The notes: generated from the sequence alone by a model not told the origin. 64,000 bases of DNA from Corynebacterium jeddahense (GCF_028609865.1 NZ_CP063194.1:1488001-1552000), one strand, 5' to 3'; counted from the stretch's first letter, positions 1-10,075 are shown. Made by a program: numbers and translations.

Positions 1-713
1 GAGAAGGTGAGCACGGTGAGGAAGCCGATGATCATCGCCGGCGTGATCTCGAGCCCGAACAAGGCGTAGAAGCCGAGGATGAGCACGCCGTCGATGAGCA
101 GCGCCGCCATCGCGGCGAGCGCCATCTCGCGCTGCAGGCGCAGCGCAACGTAGACGGCGGCGGCGACGAGGAAGACCACCATCGCGAGCAGCATGCGGTT
201 GGTGATGGTGGAGCCCCACGACTCGGACACCGTCGAGTCACCGATCGCCTCGGGGCTCGGGTTGCCGTCGAAATCTTCGGGCTGGTACTCGTCGTAGATC
301 GCCTGGCGCGCGGCGTCGATCTGCTCCTGCGAGAGGTGCTCGGAGTTGATCTCCAGCATACGGGCGTCACCCGAGCCGACGATCTGAGTGAGCTCCGGGG
401 TGACCCCGGTGGCGTCGGTAAACGTCTGCTCGACTTCCTCCGCCACGAGGTCGTCCGCGGGCATGGTCATCTTCGTGCCGCCCTCGAAGTCGATGCCCAT
501 GTTGAAGCCGCGCAGCAGCATGGCGAGCAGCGAGATGACGACGAGCGCGAGCGTGATGCCGTACCAAAGCTTGCGGCGGCCGACGAAGTCGATCGTGCTC
601 GTGCCGTCGTGCAGCGCCTCGGTGTCGCGCCGGCGCGACTGAACCTTCCGCGTGTTCTCAGTGTTCCCGGTGTTCCCGGTGTTCTCTGTGGAAGCGACTT
701 TGGTGCTCGACAT
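1..713 (-). CDS. secF: Protein translocase subunit SecF (3' end beyond window)
   Basis: SecF works with SecD in the inner membrane and uses the proton-motive force to help pull Sec substrates across. About 237 residues are visible from the ATG at 713; the C-terminal membrane segments lie outside the window. After a short polar N-terminus comes one membrane segment (about residues 50-70), then the family signature FNMGIDFEGGTKM, a periplasmic region and further membrane segments ending at the window edge. The start lies 2 bases downstream of the secD stop, so the two genes are one transcript. The N-terminus carries a small Asn-Thr repeat encoded by a 9-bp DNA repeat. Confidence 0.95.
   Translation of the reverse strand, partial: MSSTKVASTENTGNTGNTENTRKVQSRRRDTEALHDGTSTIDFVGRRKLWYGITLALVVISLLAMLLRGFNMGIDFEGGTKMTMPADDLVAEEVEQTFTDATGVTPELTQIVGSGDARMLEINSEHLSQEQIDAARQAIYDEYQPEDFDGNPSPEAIGDSTVSESWGSTITNRMLLAMVVFLVAAAVYVALRLQREMALAAMAALLIDGVLILGFYALFGLEITPAMIIGFLTVLTF
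652..687. repeat. Four 9-bp tandem units in secF 5' end
   Basis: Units gtgttctca, gtgttcccg, gtgttcccg and gtgttctct follow each other. On the coding strand they give an ENT/GNT tripeptide repeat. Since 9 bp is in frame, copy-number change would lengthen the SecF N-terminus without breaking it. Confidence 0.7.
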
Positions 714-715
714 GG

Positions 716-2641
716 TTAGTTCTCCTCAATCGTTGCGGCCGGGGCGGAGACGAGCTCCGCCGGTTCCGTAGAGGTCTGCGCCGCCGTGCGGCGCTGCTCA
801 GCCGTGCGGAACGCGTTGCCCATGCCGTTGACGCTGGGCTTGGACCAGAATGTGCTGCGCGAGGCGAGGATGAGCAGCGGCGCGGTGACCAGGAAGGTGA
901 CCACGAGGTCGAAGATGGTGGTCAGGCCCATCGTGAACGCGAAGCCCTTCACGTCGCCAATGGCGAGGAAGTAGATGATCACCGCGGCGATCAGGGTGAC
1001 CATGTTGCCCGTGACCACCGTGTCCTTCGCGCGATCCCAGCCGGACGCGCTGGCGGAGCGGAACGTCTTGCCCTTGCGCACCTCGTCCTTGATGCGCTCG
1101 TAGATGACCACGAACGAGTCGGCCGTCGCGCCGATGCCGATGACCAGGCCGGCGATGCCGGACAGGTCGAGCGAGTAACCGATCCAGCGGCCGAGCAGCA
1201 CGAGCGTGCCGTACACCAGCGCGCCGGAGGCGACGAGCGTGAGCAGCGAGATGAGGCCGTAGAGGCGGTAGTACGCGAGGACGAACAGCGCGACGAGGAG
1301 CAGGCCCACCAGGCCCGCGTACAGGCCGGCCTTGAGCGAGGCCTGGCCGAGCGACGGCGGCACCGTCGTCGCCGTGCCGCCCGGCTCGCCGTTCTCGCCG
1401 GCGAAGGACAGCGGCAGCGCGCCGTAGCGCAGGTTGTTCGCCAGGCTCTCCGCCTCGGCCTGCGTGAAGCTGCCGGTGATCGACGTCGCCGAGCCGACCG
1501 GCGTCGCACCCTGGATCACCGGGGCGGAAATGACCTGCGAGTCGAGGGTGATGGCGATCTGCTTCTGCAGCATCTCGCTCGTGAGCTTCGCCCACGTCTC
1601 GGAGCCGTTCGGCTCGCCGGCCTGGCTGAACGCGAAGCTGATCTCCATCTGGTTCGACTTCGGGTTGTAGCCGCCCGTGATCGCGCGGGAGGTGTCAATC
1701 TGCTCGCCGGTCAGGCGCGGGCCGTTCGGGTCGGTGACGCCGTCGAGAAGCGGAACCTCGTCGAGCAGCAGCGCCTGGCCGGTGTTCGAATCGCAGGCGA
1801 CGAGCGGGAGGTCCTGGCGGTCTGAACCCGCGAGCAGGTCCGTCTTCTGGCCCATGCAGCGCGCGGACATGAGCGTCAGGGCCGCGTACTGCTCGTTCGG
1901 GTCCGTGGACTGGCGGGTGCGGCGGAGCATGTCCGTCGTCTCCTGGCGGCGCTCGGTCGCCTCGACCGGGCCGTTCGGCTCCGGCAGCGGCTTCTCCTTG
2001 AGCTGCGGCACGTCCACCGGCTCGGACGGCTGCTCCGACTCGGTCGGGGCGACATCCTTGCCCGCCTCGTCCTGGCCGTCGGCCTTGTCACCCTTCTCCG
2101 CGGCCTCCTTGGCCTGCTTCTCCGCCGCCTGCTTGCGCGAGGCGATCTGAGTGAGCACCGCCTGGCCCTCCTGCTCGGAGAACACGCCGTACTTCACCCA
2201 CTCGTTGGTCATGTCGTAGATCGTGTCGTCCACCTTGGCGGGGTCCGCGGCCGGCGGCTGGAGCACCGGGCGGAAGAACAGCTGCGAGGTCTGGCCGATG
2301 TTGCGGATCTCGGACGTATCGTCACCCGCCGCCTCGATGACGATGGTGTTGCCGTCCACCACCACGCTCGCGCCCGAGACACCCATGCCGTTCACGCGGT
2401 TTTCCAGGATGTTGCGCGCGTCGTTCAACTGGTCCTGCGTCGGGTTATCGCCCTGCGGCACGAGGGTGACGCGGGTGCCACCCTGCAGGTCGATGCCGAG
2501 CTTCGGCTCCGGCGATTTCGAACCGGTAAAGAACACGAGCGCGTAGACGCCGATGACCAGGATGGCGAACAACGCCAACGCCCGCGCGGGCCACTGCCGC
2601 TTTCGTTTCGCCTCGCCGGAACGCCGAGTGGTGTTGGACAC
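716..2641 (-). CDS. secD: Protein translocase subunit SecD
   Basis: Membrane partner of SecF in the Sec export machinery; 641 residues. I chose the GTG at 2641 because AGAGGAG sits 8 nt upstream; an in-frame TTG 30 nt earlier has no such site. One membrane segment lies near residues 20-38, followed by the LGIDLQGGTRVTL signature, a large extracytoplasmic domain, and five C-terminal membrane segments including the GLVIGIGATADSFVVIYERI region that aligns with SecF. An Ala/Lys/Glu/Asp-rich low-complexity insert (about residues 170-240) lies inside the extracytoplasmic part; such inserts are common in actinobacterial SecD. It lies between yajC and secF. Confidence 0.95.
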   Translation of the reverse strand: MSNTTRRSGEAKRKRQWPARALALFAILVIGVYALVFFTGSKSPEPKLGIDLQGGTRVTLVPQGDNPTQDQLNDARNILENRVNGMGVSGASVVVDGNTIVIEAAGDDTSEIRNIGQTSQLFFRPVLQPPAADPAKVDDTIYDMTNEWVKYGVFSEQEGQAVLTQIASRKQAAEKQAKEAAEKGDKADGQDEAGKDVAPTESEQPSEPVDVPQLKEKPLPEPNGPVEATERRQETTDMLRRTRQSTDPNEQYAALTLMSARCMGQKTDLLAGSDRQDLPLVACDSNTGQALLLDEVPLLDGVTDPNGPRLTGEQIDTSRAITGGYNPKSNQMEISFAFSQAGEPNGSETWAKLTSEMLQKQIAITLDSQVISAPVIQGATPVGSATSITGSFTQAEAESLANNLRYGALPLSFAGENGEPGGTATTVPPSLGQASLKAGLYAGLVGLLLVALFVLAYYRLYGLISLLTLVASGALVYGTLVLLGRWIGYSLDLSGIAGLVIGIGATADSFVVIYERIKDEVRKGKTFRSASASGWDRAKDTVVTGNMVTLIAAVIIYFLAIGDVKGFAFTMGLTTIFDLVVTFLVTAPLLILASRSTFWSKPSVNGMGNAFRTAEQRRTAAQTSTEPAELVSAPAATIEEN

Positions 2642-2775
2642 TGAGCTGACTCCTCTGTTTCCGAGCTCCAATATTCACTTCGCCGGACCTCCCCCGCGCC
2701 CCGGTTCGGAGCATGGGAGAACCAAGTGCCGGCGAAGGCACAACGGAACATGCTACGTCATGGGCCCCGGAATGC

Positions 2776-3075
2776 TTACACGGTGTCCGCGGACGGGACG
2801 GCGGGACGCTCCCCCGCCGGGCCCTCGATGCGCTTCATCACACCCGCGGACTCCATCTCCACCTCGACGCCGGGCGCGAGCTCAACGAGCATCGTCTCCC
2901 CGCGGTTTTCCAGCACGGTGGCGTGGAAGCCGGCGACGTTGACCACGCGGTCGCCCGGCTGGATCGCAGTGCGCATGGCCTCGACCTCGGACTGCCGCTT
3001 CTTCTGGGCCCGCCCCATGAGCAGGGACGGCAGCATGAACACGGCGAGGATGACAACGAGCAGAACAATCTCCAT
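2776..3075 (-). CDS. yajC: Preprotein translocase accessory subunit YajC
   Basis: Small single-pass membrane protein (99 residues) that associates with SecDF. The N-terminal membrane segment MEIVLLVVILAVFMLPSLLM is followed by the conserved basic stretch GRAQKKRQ and the PGDRVVNVAGFHATV core typical of YajC. I start at the ATG at 3075; longer reading to 3147 would add an unlikely Cys/Arg-rich extension. A -10-like GATACT lies 8 nt upstream, so the message may have almost no leader. The gene precedes secD with a 134-bp gap. Confidence 0.92.
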   Translation of the reverse strand: MEIVLLVVILAVFMLPSLLMGRAQKKRQSEVEAMRTAIQPGDRVVNVAGFHATVLENRGETMLVELAPGVEVEMESAGVMKRIEGPAGERPAVPSADTV

Positions 3076-3118
3076 GACGCACGAGTATCCCACACGGCCG
3101 CCGCCGGTCACCGCGCAG

Positions 3119-4195
3119 CTAGTAGAGCGGCAGCTGGCCCGGCGCATCCGGCGGCGCCTGCAGGCTGAGGTGCTCCCATGCGGCAGCCGTCGCCACGCGG
3201 CCGCGCCCGGTGCGCGACATCAACCCAGCGCGCACGAGGTACGGCTCGCACACCTCCTCGATGGTGCTCGGCTCCTCCCCCACGGCGATCGCCAGCGTAC
3301 CGACGCCTACCGGCCCGCCGCCGTGGCCCCGAATGAGCGAGTCGAGCACCGCCCGATCCAGCCGGTCCAGCCCGAGCTCGTCGACGTCGAACACGTCGAG
3401 CGCGGCCCGCGCCGCGGCGACGTCGACGTGCCCGTCGCCGTGCACGTCAGCCCAGTCTCGCACGCGGCGCAGCAGCCGGTTCGCGATACGCGGCGTGCCG
3501 CGCGAGCGCGACGCGATCTCCACCGCGGCGTCCGGGTCGATGCGCACCCCGAGGATGGTGGCGGCGCGGCTGACCACCTTGGTCAGGTCGTCCACGTCGT
3601 AGAACTCCATCTGCGCCGTGAACCCGAAGCGGTCGCGCAGCGGGCCGGTGAGCATACCCGCGCGCGTGGTCGCCCCGACCAGCGTAAACGGCGGGATTTC
3701 CAGCGGGATCGACGTCGCGCCCGGCCCCTTGCCCACGATGACGTCGATGCGGAAATCCTCCATCGCCATGTAGAGCATCTCCTCGGCGGGGCGCGCGATG
3801 CGGTGGATCTCGTCGATGAACAGGACGTCGCCCTCCATGAGGTTCGACAGCATCGCGGCGAGGTCGCCCGCCCGCTCGAGCGCCGGGCCCGACGTCATGC
3901 GCAGCGAGGTGCCCAGCTCCTGCGCCACAATCATCGCCATCGTGGTCTTGCCCAGCCCGGGCGGGCCGGACAGCAAGATGTGGTCCGGCGTCACGCCGCG
4001 GCTGCGCGCGCCGGCGAGCACGAGGTTGAGCTGCTCGCGCACCTTCGGCTGGCCGATGAATTCGTTGATCGATTTCGGGCGCAGCGACCGCTCGACGTCG
4101 TGTTCGTCGGCCTGCGCGTGCGCGTCGATAGGCGAAGGCCCCCGTGCCGCGAACCCCTCCGGCAGCTCGAACTCGGTCTTTTCCACGTCCGACAT
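3119..4195 (-). CDS. ruvB: Holliday junction branch-migration ATPase RuvB
   Basis: Hexameric AAA+ motor that, with RuvA, drives branch migration of Holliday junctions. 358 residues. Walker A GPPGLGKT is at 77-84, Walker B and sensor context FIDEIHR at about 126-132, arginine-finger region GPLRDRFG near 210, and a C-terminal winged helix (RTGRGRVAT) at the end. It is last in ruvC-ruvA-ruvB, 10 nt after ruvA, consistent with one operon. Confidence 0.97.
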   Translation of the reverse strand: MSDVEKTEFELPEGFAARGPSPIDAHAQADEHDVERSLRPKSINEFIGQPKVREQLNLVLAGARSRGVTPDHILLSGPPGLGKTTMAMIVAQELGTSLRMTSGPALERAGDLAAMLSNLMEGDVLFIDEIHRIARPAEEMLYMAMEDFRIDVIVGKGPGATSIPLEIPPFTLVGATTRAGMLTGPLRDRFGFTAQMEFYDVDDLTKVVSRAATILGVRIDPDAAVEIASRSRGTPRIANRLLRRVRDWADVHGDGHVDVAAARAALDVFDVDELGLDRLDRAVLDSLIRGHGGGPVGVGTLAIAVGEEPSTIEEVCEPYLVRAGLMSRTGRGRVATAAAWEHLSLQAPPDAPGQLPLY

Positions 4196-4205
4196 GGGCC
4201 TTACC

Positions 4206-4820
4206 CTACTTCTTTCCCAGCTCGCTCAGCGCTGCGCGCAGCAGCACCGAGGTGTCCTCGCCCGGGCGCTCCTCCACGAGCGCGTCGACGACCGGGCGCG
4301 CGCTGCGCTCCGGGAAGCCGAGCCCCACGAGCGCCTCCACCACCTGCTCGGAGGCGAGGGAGGAGCCCCCGCGTATCGACGCCGCACCAGCGGCAGCCCC
4401 CGCCGGCTCGGGAGGGAGGAACGCCTCTACCTTGTCCTTGAGCTCGAGCACGATGCGCTCCGCCATCTTCTTGCCCACGCCCGGGATGGACTGCACCGCC
4501 TTCGCGTCGCCCGCCGCGATGCGCGAGGAGAGCTCGCCGGCGTCGAACACCGACAGTGCGGCGAGCGCGAGCTTCGGCCCGAGCCCGGAGACCGTCTGGA
4601 GCTTGTGGAACATCTCGCGCGCGTCCGTGTCGCCGAAGCCGTAGAGCGTCACGCCGTCGTCCTTGACCACCATCGTGGTGAGCACCCTCGCCTGCTGCCC
4701 GCGGGCGAGCCGGCCGAGCGTATGCGGGGTGGCGAGGAACCGGTAGCCGACCCCGGCGCACTCGATCACCGCGTGGTCGAGGCCGATGGAAAGCACTTCG
4801 CCGGAGAGAGAATCAATCAT
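4206..4820 (-). CDS. ruvA: Holliday junction DNA-binding protein RuvA
   Basis: Tetrameric junction-binding protein that loads RuvB. 204 residues from the ATG at 4820: an N-terminal OB domain ([12 protein letters not shown]), two helix-hairpin-helix motifs ([11 protein letters not shown] near 76-86 and [13 protein letters not shown] near 108-120) and a C-terminal three-helix RuvB-binding domain ending SELGKK. Its ATG overlaps the ruvC stop as ATGA, so translation is probably coupled. One copy of the recurrent decamer GCGTATCGAC lies in its coding sequence at 4371-4380. Confidence 0.96.
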   Translation of the reverse strand: MIDSLSGEVLSIGLDHAVIECAGVGYRFLATPHTLGRLARGQQARVLTTMVVKDDGVTLYGFGDTDAREMFHKLQTVSGLGPKLALAALSVFDAGELSSRIAAGDAKAVQSIPGVGKKMAERIVLELKDKVEAFLPPEPAGAAAGAASIRGGSSLASEQVVEALVGLGFPERSARPVVDALVEERPGEDTSVLLRAALSELGKK

Positions 4821-5362
4821 ATGTTCGCCGCCTTCTGCGTGAGGTTGGTCGTGCGGGCGATGAGCGGGGCGCGCCAGCAGTGGCACACCGCAATCGCCAG
4901 CGCGTCCGCAGCGTCCGCGGGCTTCGGCGGCTCCGAGAGCCCAAGGATGCGGGTGATCATCGCGGTCATTTGCTTCTTGTCCGCCCGGCCGTTGCCGGAG
5001 ATGGCCTTTTTGACCTCGGACGGGGTGTACATGTGCACCGGGATGCCGCGCTCCGCGGCGGCGAGGACCATCACCCCCACCGCGTGCGCGGTGTGCATGA
5101 CAGTGGAGACGTTGCCGCGCTCGAAGATGCGCTCCATGGCGACGACGTCCGGCCGGTAGTCGTCCATCCACTCGCCCACGGCGCGCGAGATGCGCAGCAG
5201 CCGCTCCGAAAGTTCGGCGGTGGACGGTGTGCGCACGACGCCGACGGCGACCGGGATGATCTGGCGGCCGCGGCCGGCCTGCACGACGGACAGCCCGCAC
5301 CGGGTCAGGCCCGGATCGATGCCCATGACGCGCAGGCCCTCGAGATGCACGGCGCTGTTCAT
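4817..5362 (-). CDS. ruvC: Holliday junction resolvase RuvC
   Basis: Dimeric endonuclease that cuts Holliday junctions; 181 residues. The start is the ATG at 5362, preceded by GAAGGGGAGGCGGA; the longer frame to 5509 would run through the yebC terminator. Acidic catalytic residues are visible in [12 protein letters not shown] (Asp16), VAMERIF and [12 protein letters not shown]. It is the first gene of ruvCAB. The 5' flank contains a near-repeat of CACATGTG and CACATATG just upstream of the start. Confidence 0.96.
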   Translation of the reverse strand: MNSAVHLEGLRVMGIDPGLTRCGLSVVQAGRGRQIIPVAVGVVRTPSTAELSERLLRISRAVGEWMDDYRPDVVAMERIFERGNVSTVMHTAHAVGVMVLAAAERGIPVHMYTPSEVKKAISGNGRADKKQMTAMITRILGLSEPPKPADAADALAIAVCHCWRAPLIARTTNLTQKAANI

Positions 5363-5463
5363 TCCGCCTCCCCTTCGCTCGGCCGGCACATGTGACACAT
5401 ATGTTCTACCACACGCGCCGGACGCGGCGGTGGCAGCTGGCGCCGCACGGAGCGTCGAGACGC

Positions 5464-5492
5464 AAAACGGGCACCCCTGCGAGGGATGCCCG
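5464..5492 (-). terminator. Rho-independent terminator of yebC
   Basis: Read on the minus strand, an 11-bp hairpin (arms at 5482-5492 and 5468-5478, loop CGC, one G-T pair) is followed by TTTT. It separates yebC from ruvCAB. Confidence 0.85.
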
Positions 5493-5510
5493 GGTCGCGG
5501 CGGCGCCACG

Positions 5511-6263
5511 CTAGTCGTCGAGCTGCGCGGCGACCTCGTCGGAGAACGTCATGTTCGTGTAGACGTTCTGCACGTCGTCGGACTCCTCGAGCGCGTCGAT
5601 GAGGCGCATCATCTTCTTCGCGCCCTCGGCGTCGAGGTCGACCTCGACGCCGGCACGGAACTCCTGCTCGGAGTCCTCCACCTCGATGCCCTCGGCGGTG
5701 AGCGCCTCCTTCACGGCGGTGAGGTCGGTCGGCTTGCAGATGATCTCGAACTCCTCGCCGAGGTCGTTGACCTCGTCGGCGCCCGCGTCGAGCACGGCCA
5801 TGAGCACGTCGTCCTCGGTGAGCTCGCCCTTCTGGATGGTGACCACGCCGGTGCGCTCGAACATGTACGCCACGGAGCCGGACTCGCCCAGGTTGCCGCC
5901 GTTCTTCGTCATCGCGGTGCGGACCTCGGTGGCGGCGCGGTTGCGGTTGTCGGTGAGGCACTCGATGAGCACGGCGACGCCGTTCGTGCCGTAGCCCTCG
6001 TACATGACGGTCTGCCAGTCCGAGCCGCCCGCGATCTCGCCGGAGCCGCGCTTGCGGGCGCGCTCGATGTTGTCGCCCGGGACGGAGGCCTTCTTGGCCT
6101 TCTTGATCATGTCGTCGAGAGTCGGGTTGGCGGCGGGGTCGCCGCCGCCGGTGCGGGCCGCGACCTCGATGTCCTTAATCAGCTTCGCCCACAATTTCGA
6201 ACGCTTGGCGTCGTTCGCGGCCTTCTTGTGCTTCGTCGTTGCCCACTTTGAGTGGCCTGACAT
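5511..6263 (-). CDS. YebC/PmpR family regulatory protein
   Basis: 250 residues, the full length of the family. Starts with the near-invariant [20 protein letters not shown] and carries the [20 protein letters not shown] block. Members have been described as DNA-binding regulators or as translation factors relieving ribosome stalling; the sequence does not decide which applies. AAGGGGTG lies 6 nt before the ATG, and a -10 (TATACT) lies about 40 bp upstream. The gene ends at a clear terminator just before ruvC. Confidence 0.93.
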   Translation of the reverse strand: MSGHSKWATTKHKKAANDAKRSKLWAKLIKDIEVAARTGGGDPAANPTLDDMIKKAKKASVPGDNIERARKRGSGEIAGGSDWQTVMYEGYGTNGVAVLIECLTDNRNRAATEVRTAMTKNGGNLGESGSVAYMFERTGVVTIQKGELTEDDVLMAVLDAGADEVNDLGEEFEIICKPTDLTAVKEALTAEGIEVEDSEQEFRAGVEVDLDAEGAKKMMRLIDALEESDDVQNVYTNMTFSDEVAAQLDD

Positions 6264-6303
6264 CGAGCACCCCTTTTCCTCGGTTGACGGTTGACAGACG
6301 GCA

Positions 6304-6309
6304 AGTATA
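6304..6309 (-). promoter_or_regulatory. -10 hexamer of yebC
   Basis: TATACT on the minus strand, about 40 bp before the yebC start, with TG upstream. No good -35 is seen. Confidence 0.45.
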
Positions 6310-6331
6310 CGCACGCCCGCCCTCGCCGCCG

Positions 6332-6796
6332 CTACCGGTGGCCGCCTGCGAACTGTGGCAACGCCGCTGTACCGCCGAGATGGAGCGCGCGCACCGTGGG
6401 GCGCAGGCGCAGCGCGAGCGTGTCGTCGACCGCGTCGTTGTAGAACCGCATGGCGAGCTCGACGCGCGTATTCGCGTCCTGCAGCGGGGCCGGCGCGTCC
6501 CCGCGCTGCGCCTCGGCGACCGCGGACATGAACGCCTCCTCGCTGACCAGCCGCTCCGCGAGGTCGGTCGGGGTAAGGCGCATCTGCTCCACCTCCGCAG
6601 CGAGCGGCGCCAGCTGCGGGTAGAGCGCCGCCACCACCGCGCAGCGCCGGTCGAGCGCAGCCTGCAGCGCGTCGCGCGAGCGGTCGAGCCGGATGTGCAG
6701 TCTGTCTAGGCGCTGGGCAATCGAGTACAGCCACGTCAGCGTTGCCACGGCGAGCGCGACCACAATGACGACGAGTGCGACGTTGATCCCGCTCAC
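6332..6796 (-). CDS. Single-pass membrane protein of unknown function
   Basis: 154 residues. One N-terminal membrane segment (about 5-24: [20 protein letters not shown]) is followed by a helical, Arg/Leu-rich domain with [18 protein letters not shown] and a weakly LemA-like look, but I do not recognise a named family. The GTG start at 6796 overlaps the pimA stop as GTGA, so it is the last gene of the PI-mannoside operon and translationally coupled to pimA. A role at the membrane linked to PIM or envelope biogenesis is inference from position only. Confidence 0.8.
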   Translation of the reverse strand: MSGINVALVVIVVALAVATLTWLYSIAQRLDRLHIRLDRSRDALQAALDRRCAVVAALYPQLAPLAAEVEQMRLTPTDLAERLVSEEAFMSAVAEAQRGDAPAPLQDANTRVELAMRFYNDAVDDTLALRLRPTVRALHLGGTAALPQFAGGHR

Positions 6797-7872
6797 CGCT
6801 CAATCCCGACTTTCTCGTTGTAGGAGACGGCCTGGTACACCGCGACCACCTGGCGGGCGACGGTGTTCCAATCGAAGGCCTCCGCGCGGGCGACGCCGGC
6901 GTCGATGAGGCGGTTGCGGGCCGAAGGGTCGTCGATAAGCCGCTGCATCTCACGCGCGAGCGCGGCGCTGTCGCCGGGCGGAACGAGCGCACCGGCGCCG
7001 TCGCACACCGCCGCGAATGCGGGGATGTCGCTGGCGACGACGGCGCACCCGGCGGCCATCGCCTCGACGAGGATGATGCCGAACGACTCGCCGCCGAGGT
7101 TCGGCGCGACGAAGATGTCCGCGCGGCCGAGGATCGTTTCCTTCTCGGACTCGGTGACGCGGCCGGTGAAGCGCACGCCGTCGACCTCGCGCGGGGTGCC
7201 CGCCCCCATGACGGTGACGCGCGGGCGCCGGGGCAGCTGCGCGACCGCGGCGAGGAGCACGTCGAGCCCCTTGCGCGGCTCGTCGATGCGGCCGAGGAAG
7301 ACGACCTCGACGTCGCCCGTGTCGTTGCGGGGCCCGCGGGCGGCTGCGAAGCGGGCGGTATCCACGCCGTTGGGGATGATGACGGGGTCGGTGCCCACCT
7401 GCTCGGCCTGCCACTGCCACGCCATCTCGCTCACCGCGATGCCGGCGCGGATCTTCTCCAGGCTGCCGCGCAGGGCGGGCAGCGCGAGCTTGAGGGCGTA
7501 CGAGGAATCGGCGGACGCGTGGTAGGTGGCCACGATCGGCCCGGTGGCCATGCGGGTGGCCACCATGGAGTAGCTCGGCGAGTTCGGCTCGTGCACGTGG
7601 AGCACGTCGAAGTCGCCGCGCTCGATGAACTGCTTCGTCGTGCGCCGCACGCGCGGGCCGAACGAGAGGCGCGCGACGGAACCGTTGTACGGCACCGGCA
7701 CCGCCGGCCCTCCGCGGGTGACCCACTCCGGCAGTGAGATGTCCTCCGAGGCCGGGCCGAGCACTTCGCTGGAGTGGCCCATCGCGCGCAGCTGCGCGGC
7801 GAGCTCGAGGACGTGCGCCTGCACGCCGCCGGGCTCGTCGAACGAGTACGGGCAGACGAGGCCGACGCGCAT
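6793..7872 (-). CDS. pimA: Phosphatidylinositol alpha-mannosyltransferase PimA
   Basis: GT4 glycosyltransferase moving mannose from GDP-mannose to phosphatidylinositol, the first step to PIMs and lipoglycans, at the cytoplasmic face of the membrane. 359 residues. The N-terminal signature [15 protein letters not shown] (glycine-rich loop), the HVHEPNSPS segment and the C-terminal E-x7-E motif in [14 protein letters not shown] match PimA. The ATG at 7872 shares its first base position with the end of the acyltransferase gene, so the genes are abutting. Order (synthase, acyltransferase, pimA) is as in other mycolata. Confidence 0.94.
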   Translation of the reverse strand: MRVGLVCPYSFDEPGGVQAHVLELAAQLRAMGHSSEVLGPASEDISLPEWVTRGGPAVPVPYNGSVARLSFGPRVRRTTKQFIERGDFDVLHVHEPNSPSYSMVATRMATGPIVATYHASADSSYALKLALPALRGSLEKIRAGIAVSEMAWQWQAEQVGTDPVIIPNGVDTARFAAARGPRNDTGDVEVVFLGRIDEPRKGLDVLLAAVAQLPRRPRVTVMGAGTPREVDGVRFTGRVTESEKETILGRADIFVAPNLGGESFGIILVEAMAAGCAVVASDIPAFAAVCDGAGALVPPGDSAALAREMQRLIDDPSARNRLIDAGVARAEAFDWNTVARQVVAVYQAVSYNEKVGIER

Positions 7873-8837
7873 TACCTGCCCCCTCGCCCGCGCGACTGGT
7901 GCTCGCGCACCCGGCGCTCGAGATCGCGCCGCCGGCTCGGCGCCGGCACGTCCGCCGGCCACAGCGGCTGGAGCATGTGCCAGTCCGCCGGGTGCGCCGC
8001 GATGTTGGCCGCGAACGCGTCGGCCACGCGCTGCGCGGTCTCCTCGAGCGTGCTTACCTCGAGCGGCGCCGAGACGCTCATGCCCCAGCCGGCGTCGGAC
8101 GCTCGGTCGGCCGGGTCGCCGGTGAACCAGGAGTGCACGGCCAGCAGCTGGGCGCCGGTGTCGAGCGCGAGCTTCGCGGGCCCGACCGGGAACGTCGTGT
8201 CCTCGCCGAAGAACGTCACGGGCACGCCGTGGTGCCCGAGGTCGCGCTCGCCCATGAGGCAGACGATGCCGCCGGACTCGAGCACCTCTTTCAGGCGGGC
8301 GTACGGTGCGCGCTTCCCTCCCGTCAACGCAAGCACCTCGAAGCCGAGGGACTCGCGGTAGTCCACGAACGCGTCGAAGAGCGCCTCCGGCTTGAGCCGC
8401 TCCGCGACGGTGGTGAACTGCCCGTAGTGGCGCACGAGCCACATCCCCGCCATGTCCCAGTTCCCGGAGTGCGGCAGGGTCAAGACCACACCCTTGCCCT
8501 GAGCGACGGCCCAGTCGAGGTGCTCGCGGCCGGTCAGACCGGCGGTAAGCTTCGCATCCAGCTGCGGATCCCCCGCCAGGCGCGGGAGCCGGAACGCCTC
8601 GAGCCAGTAGCGGGCGTAAGAGCGTGTCGCGTCACGCACGAGCTCGCGGGTGACGTGCTCCGGCCCCACGACGCGGGCGAGGTTGCGGCGCAGCATGTCC
8701 ATGCCCTTGCCGTCGTCGGAGACCCGGTCGGCGGCCGCCTGCGCGGCGCGGGCTGCGAGCCGCGGCGGCACGAGGCCAACCGCCTTCCAGCCGGCGATGT
8801 AGCCGGCGGCGGTGATCGCCTCGCGCGCGGAGCCCAC
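7872..8837 (-). CDS. Phosphatidylinositol mannoside acyltransferase
   Basis: Transfers an acyl chain to the mannose of PIMs. 321 residues, GTG start directly abutting the preceding gene's stop. The acyltransferase H-x4-D motif is in LPHSGNWDMAG, and the second block is LMGERDLGHHGV; both fit the lauroyl/PatA-type family (LpxL-like fold). Membrane association is expected from the hydrophobic N-terminal helix. Its place between the PI-phosphate synthase and pimA supports the PatA assignment over a lipid-A-type enzyme, which Gram-positives lack. Confidence 0.9.
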   Translation of the reverse strand: MGSAREAITAAGYIAGWKAVGLVPPRLAARAAQAAADRVSDDGKGMDMLRRNLARVVGPEHVTRELVRDATRSYARYWLEAFRLPRLAGDPQLDAKLTAGLTGREHLDWAVAQGKGVVLTLPHSGNWDMAGMWLVRHYGQFTTVAERLKPEALFDAFVDYRESLGFEVLALTGGKRAPYARLKEVLESGGIVCLMGERDLGHHGVPVTFFGEDTTFPVGPAKLALDTGAQLLAVHSWFTGDPADRASDAGWGMSVSAPLEVSTLEETAQRVADAFAANIAAHPADWHMLQPLWPADVPAPSRRRDLERRVREHQSRGRGGR

Positions 8838-9473
8838 CTACGCCCCCGCGGGAGGGGCGACGGCCGCAGCTGCACCCTCGTCGTGCGCGGCGAACTGCAG
8901 TCGCTGGACGACGGTGTAGGCGGAGCCGACCAGCAGGATCCAAAGCGCGACCTCGACGGCGTGCGGGACACCGAAGCCCTCGAGCGCGAGCCCGCCGAGC
9001 GCGAGGATGAGGCGCTCGGGCCGCTCGATCAGCCCGCCGACGATGTTCAGGCCCCCGGCCTCGCCGCGCGCCTTGATGTAGCTGATCACCTGGGACAACA
9101 CAAGCACGGCGAGGCAGACCGCGACGTTGACCGGCGCGGCGTCCGCCACGTAGACCATCCACATCGCGATCGCGCCGAACAGTGCGCCGTCCGTGAGCCG
9201 GTCGCAGCTCGCGTCGAGCGTCGCACCGAACGCGGTGCCCCCGCCACTCAGCCGCGCCATCGTCCCGTCGACCATGTCGAAGGCCGCGAACAGCGTGCTC
9301 AGCACCGCCGCCCAGACGAGGTGCCCGGTGGGGATGAGCACCATCGCCGCAGCCATGGTGGCCACCGTCCCGGCGACGGTCGTGGCGTTCGGGGTCAGGC
9401 CCGCCTTCAGCAGTGCCTTCGCCACCGGCTCGACCACAACGGCCGCCGGTTTCCGTCCGTGCACGCTCAGCAT
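8838..9473 (-). CDS. pgsA: Phosphatidylinositol phosphate synthase
   Basis: CDP-alcohol phosphatidyltransferase joining CDP-diacylglycerol to inositol-phosphate, giving the PI precursor for PimA. 211 residues from the ATG at 9473. The family motif D-x2-D-G-x2-A-R-x8-G-x3-D-x3-D is present in DMVDGTMARLSG followed by FGATLDASCDR. Five to six membrane helices are visible. The start codon overlaps the stop of the HIT gene by one base, and the gene abuts the PIM acyltransferase. Confidence 0.92.
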   Translation of the reverse strand: MLSVHGRKPAAVVVEPVAKALLKAGLTPNATTVAGTVATMAAAMVLIPTGHLVWAAVLSTLFAAFDMVDGTMARLSGGGTAFGATLDASCDRLTDGALFGAIAMWMVYVADAAPVNVAVCLAVLVLSQVISYIKARGEAGGLNIVGGLIERPERLILALGGLALEGFGVPHAVEVALWILLVGSAYTVVQRLQFAAHDEGAAAAVAPPAGA

Positions 9474-10075
9474 CAGCCTCGCTCCTTTTCCTCGCGCTCG
9501 TCTCGCTCCACCTCGCGCCAACCCTCGGCCAGCAGCGTACGCGTTTCCCGCAGCACCTGGGGCAACACCTTCGTGCCCGCGATCACGGTCATGAAGTTCG
9601 CGTCGCCCGCCCAGCGCGGCACGACGTGGAGGTGGAGGTGGTCGCCCACCGAGCCACCGGAGGCCTTGCCCAGGTTCAGCCCGACGTTGACCGCCTCGGG
9701 CCGCGAGACCTTCTTCAGCGTCTTCACCGCCCGCTTCGCAAACACCATGAGCTCCGCGGTTTCCTCATCGGTGAGGGCCTCCAGGTCCGCGACCTTGCGG
9801 TACGGCACCACCATGAGGTGGCCCGCGTTGTAGGGGTACAGGTTGCACACCGCGAACACCGTCTCCCCACGCGCGACGACGAGGCCGTCCTCGTCGCTCA
9901 TCTGCGGGATCTCGAGGAACGGATCGCCATTGCGTTTCGACGCCTCCGGCTCCGCCGCGATGTAGCTCGAGCGGTACGGCGCCCAGAGCCGGACGAGGCG
10001 GTCCGGATCCCCGGCGCCGGTGTCCACGTACGTGCCCTGCGCCTCGTCCGGCGCGCTACTGCCCGAGTGCTGCAA
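9473..10075 (-). CDS. HIT-family nucleotide hydrolase/transferase
   Basis: Histidine-triad protein, 200 residues; the family hydrolyses or phosphorolyses nucleotide-phosphate bonds (the mycobacterial relative is an Ap4A phosphorylase). The HIT motif is [10 protein letters not shown] and the N-terminal half has [16 protein letters not shown] take the TTG at 10075 as start because GAGGA lies 5 nt upstream; this places it 20 nt inside the thrS 3' end. A GTG at 10027 would give a 184-residue version but lacks a good ribosome-binding site. Confidence 0.88.
   Translation of the reverse strand: MQHSGSSAPDEAQGTYVDTGAGDPDRLVRLWAPYRSSYIAAEPEASKRNGDPFLEIPQMSDEDGLVVARGETVFAVCNLYPYNAGHLMVVPYRKVADLEALTDEETAELMVFAKRAVKTLKKVSRPEAVNVGLNLGKASGGSVGDHLHLHVVPRWAGDANFMTVIAGTKVLPQVLRETRTLLAEGWREVERDEREEKERG

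Noticed and set aside
2726..4441. Plus-strand open frame of about 570 codons opposite yajC and ruvB
   Set aside because: Antisense to ruvB with no recognisable domain; an effect of high GC content.
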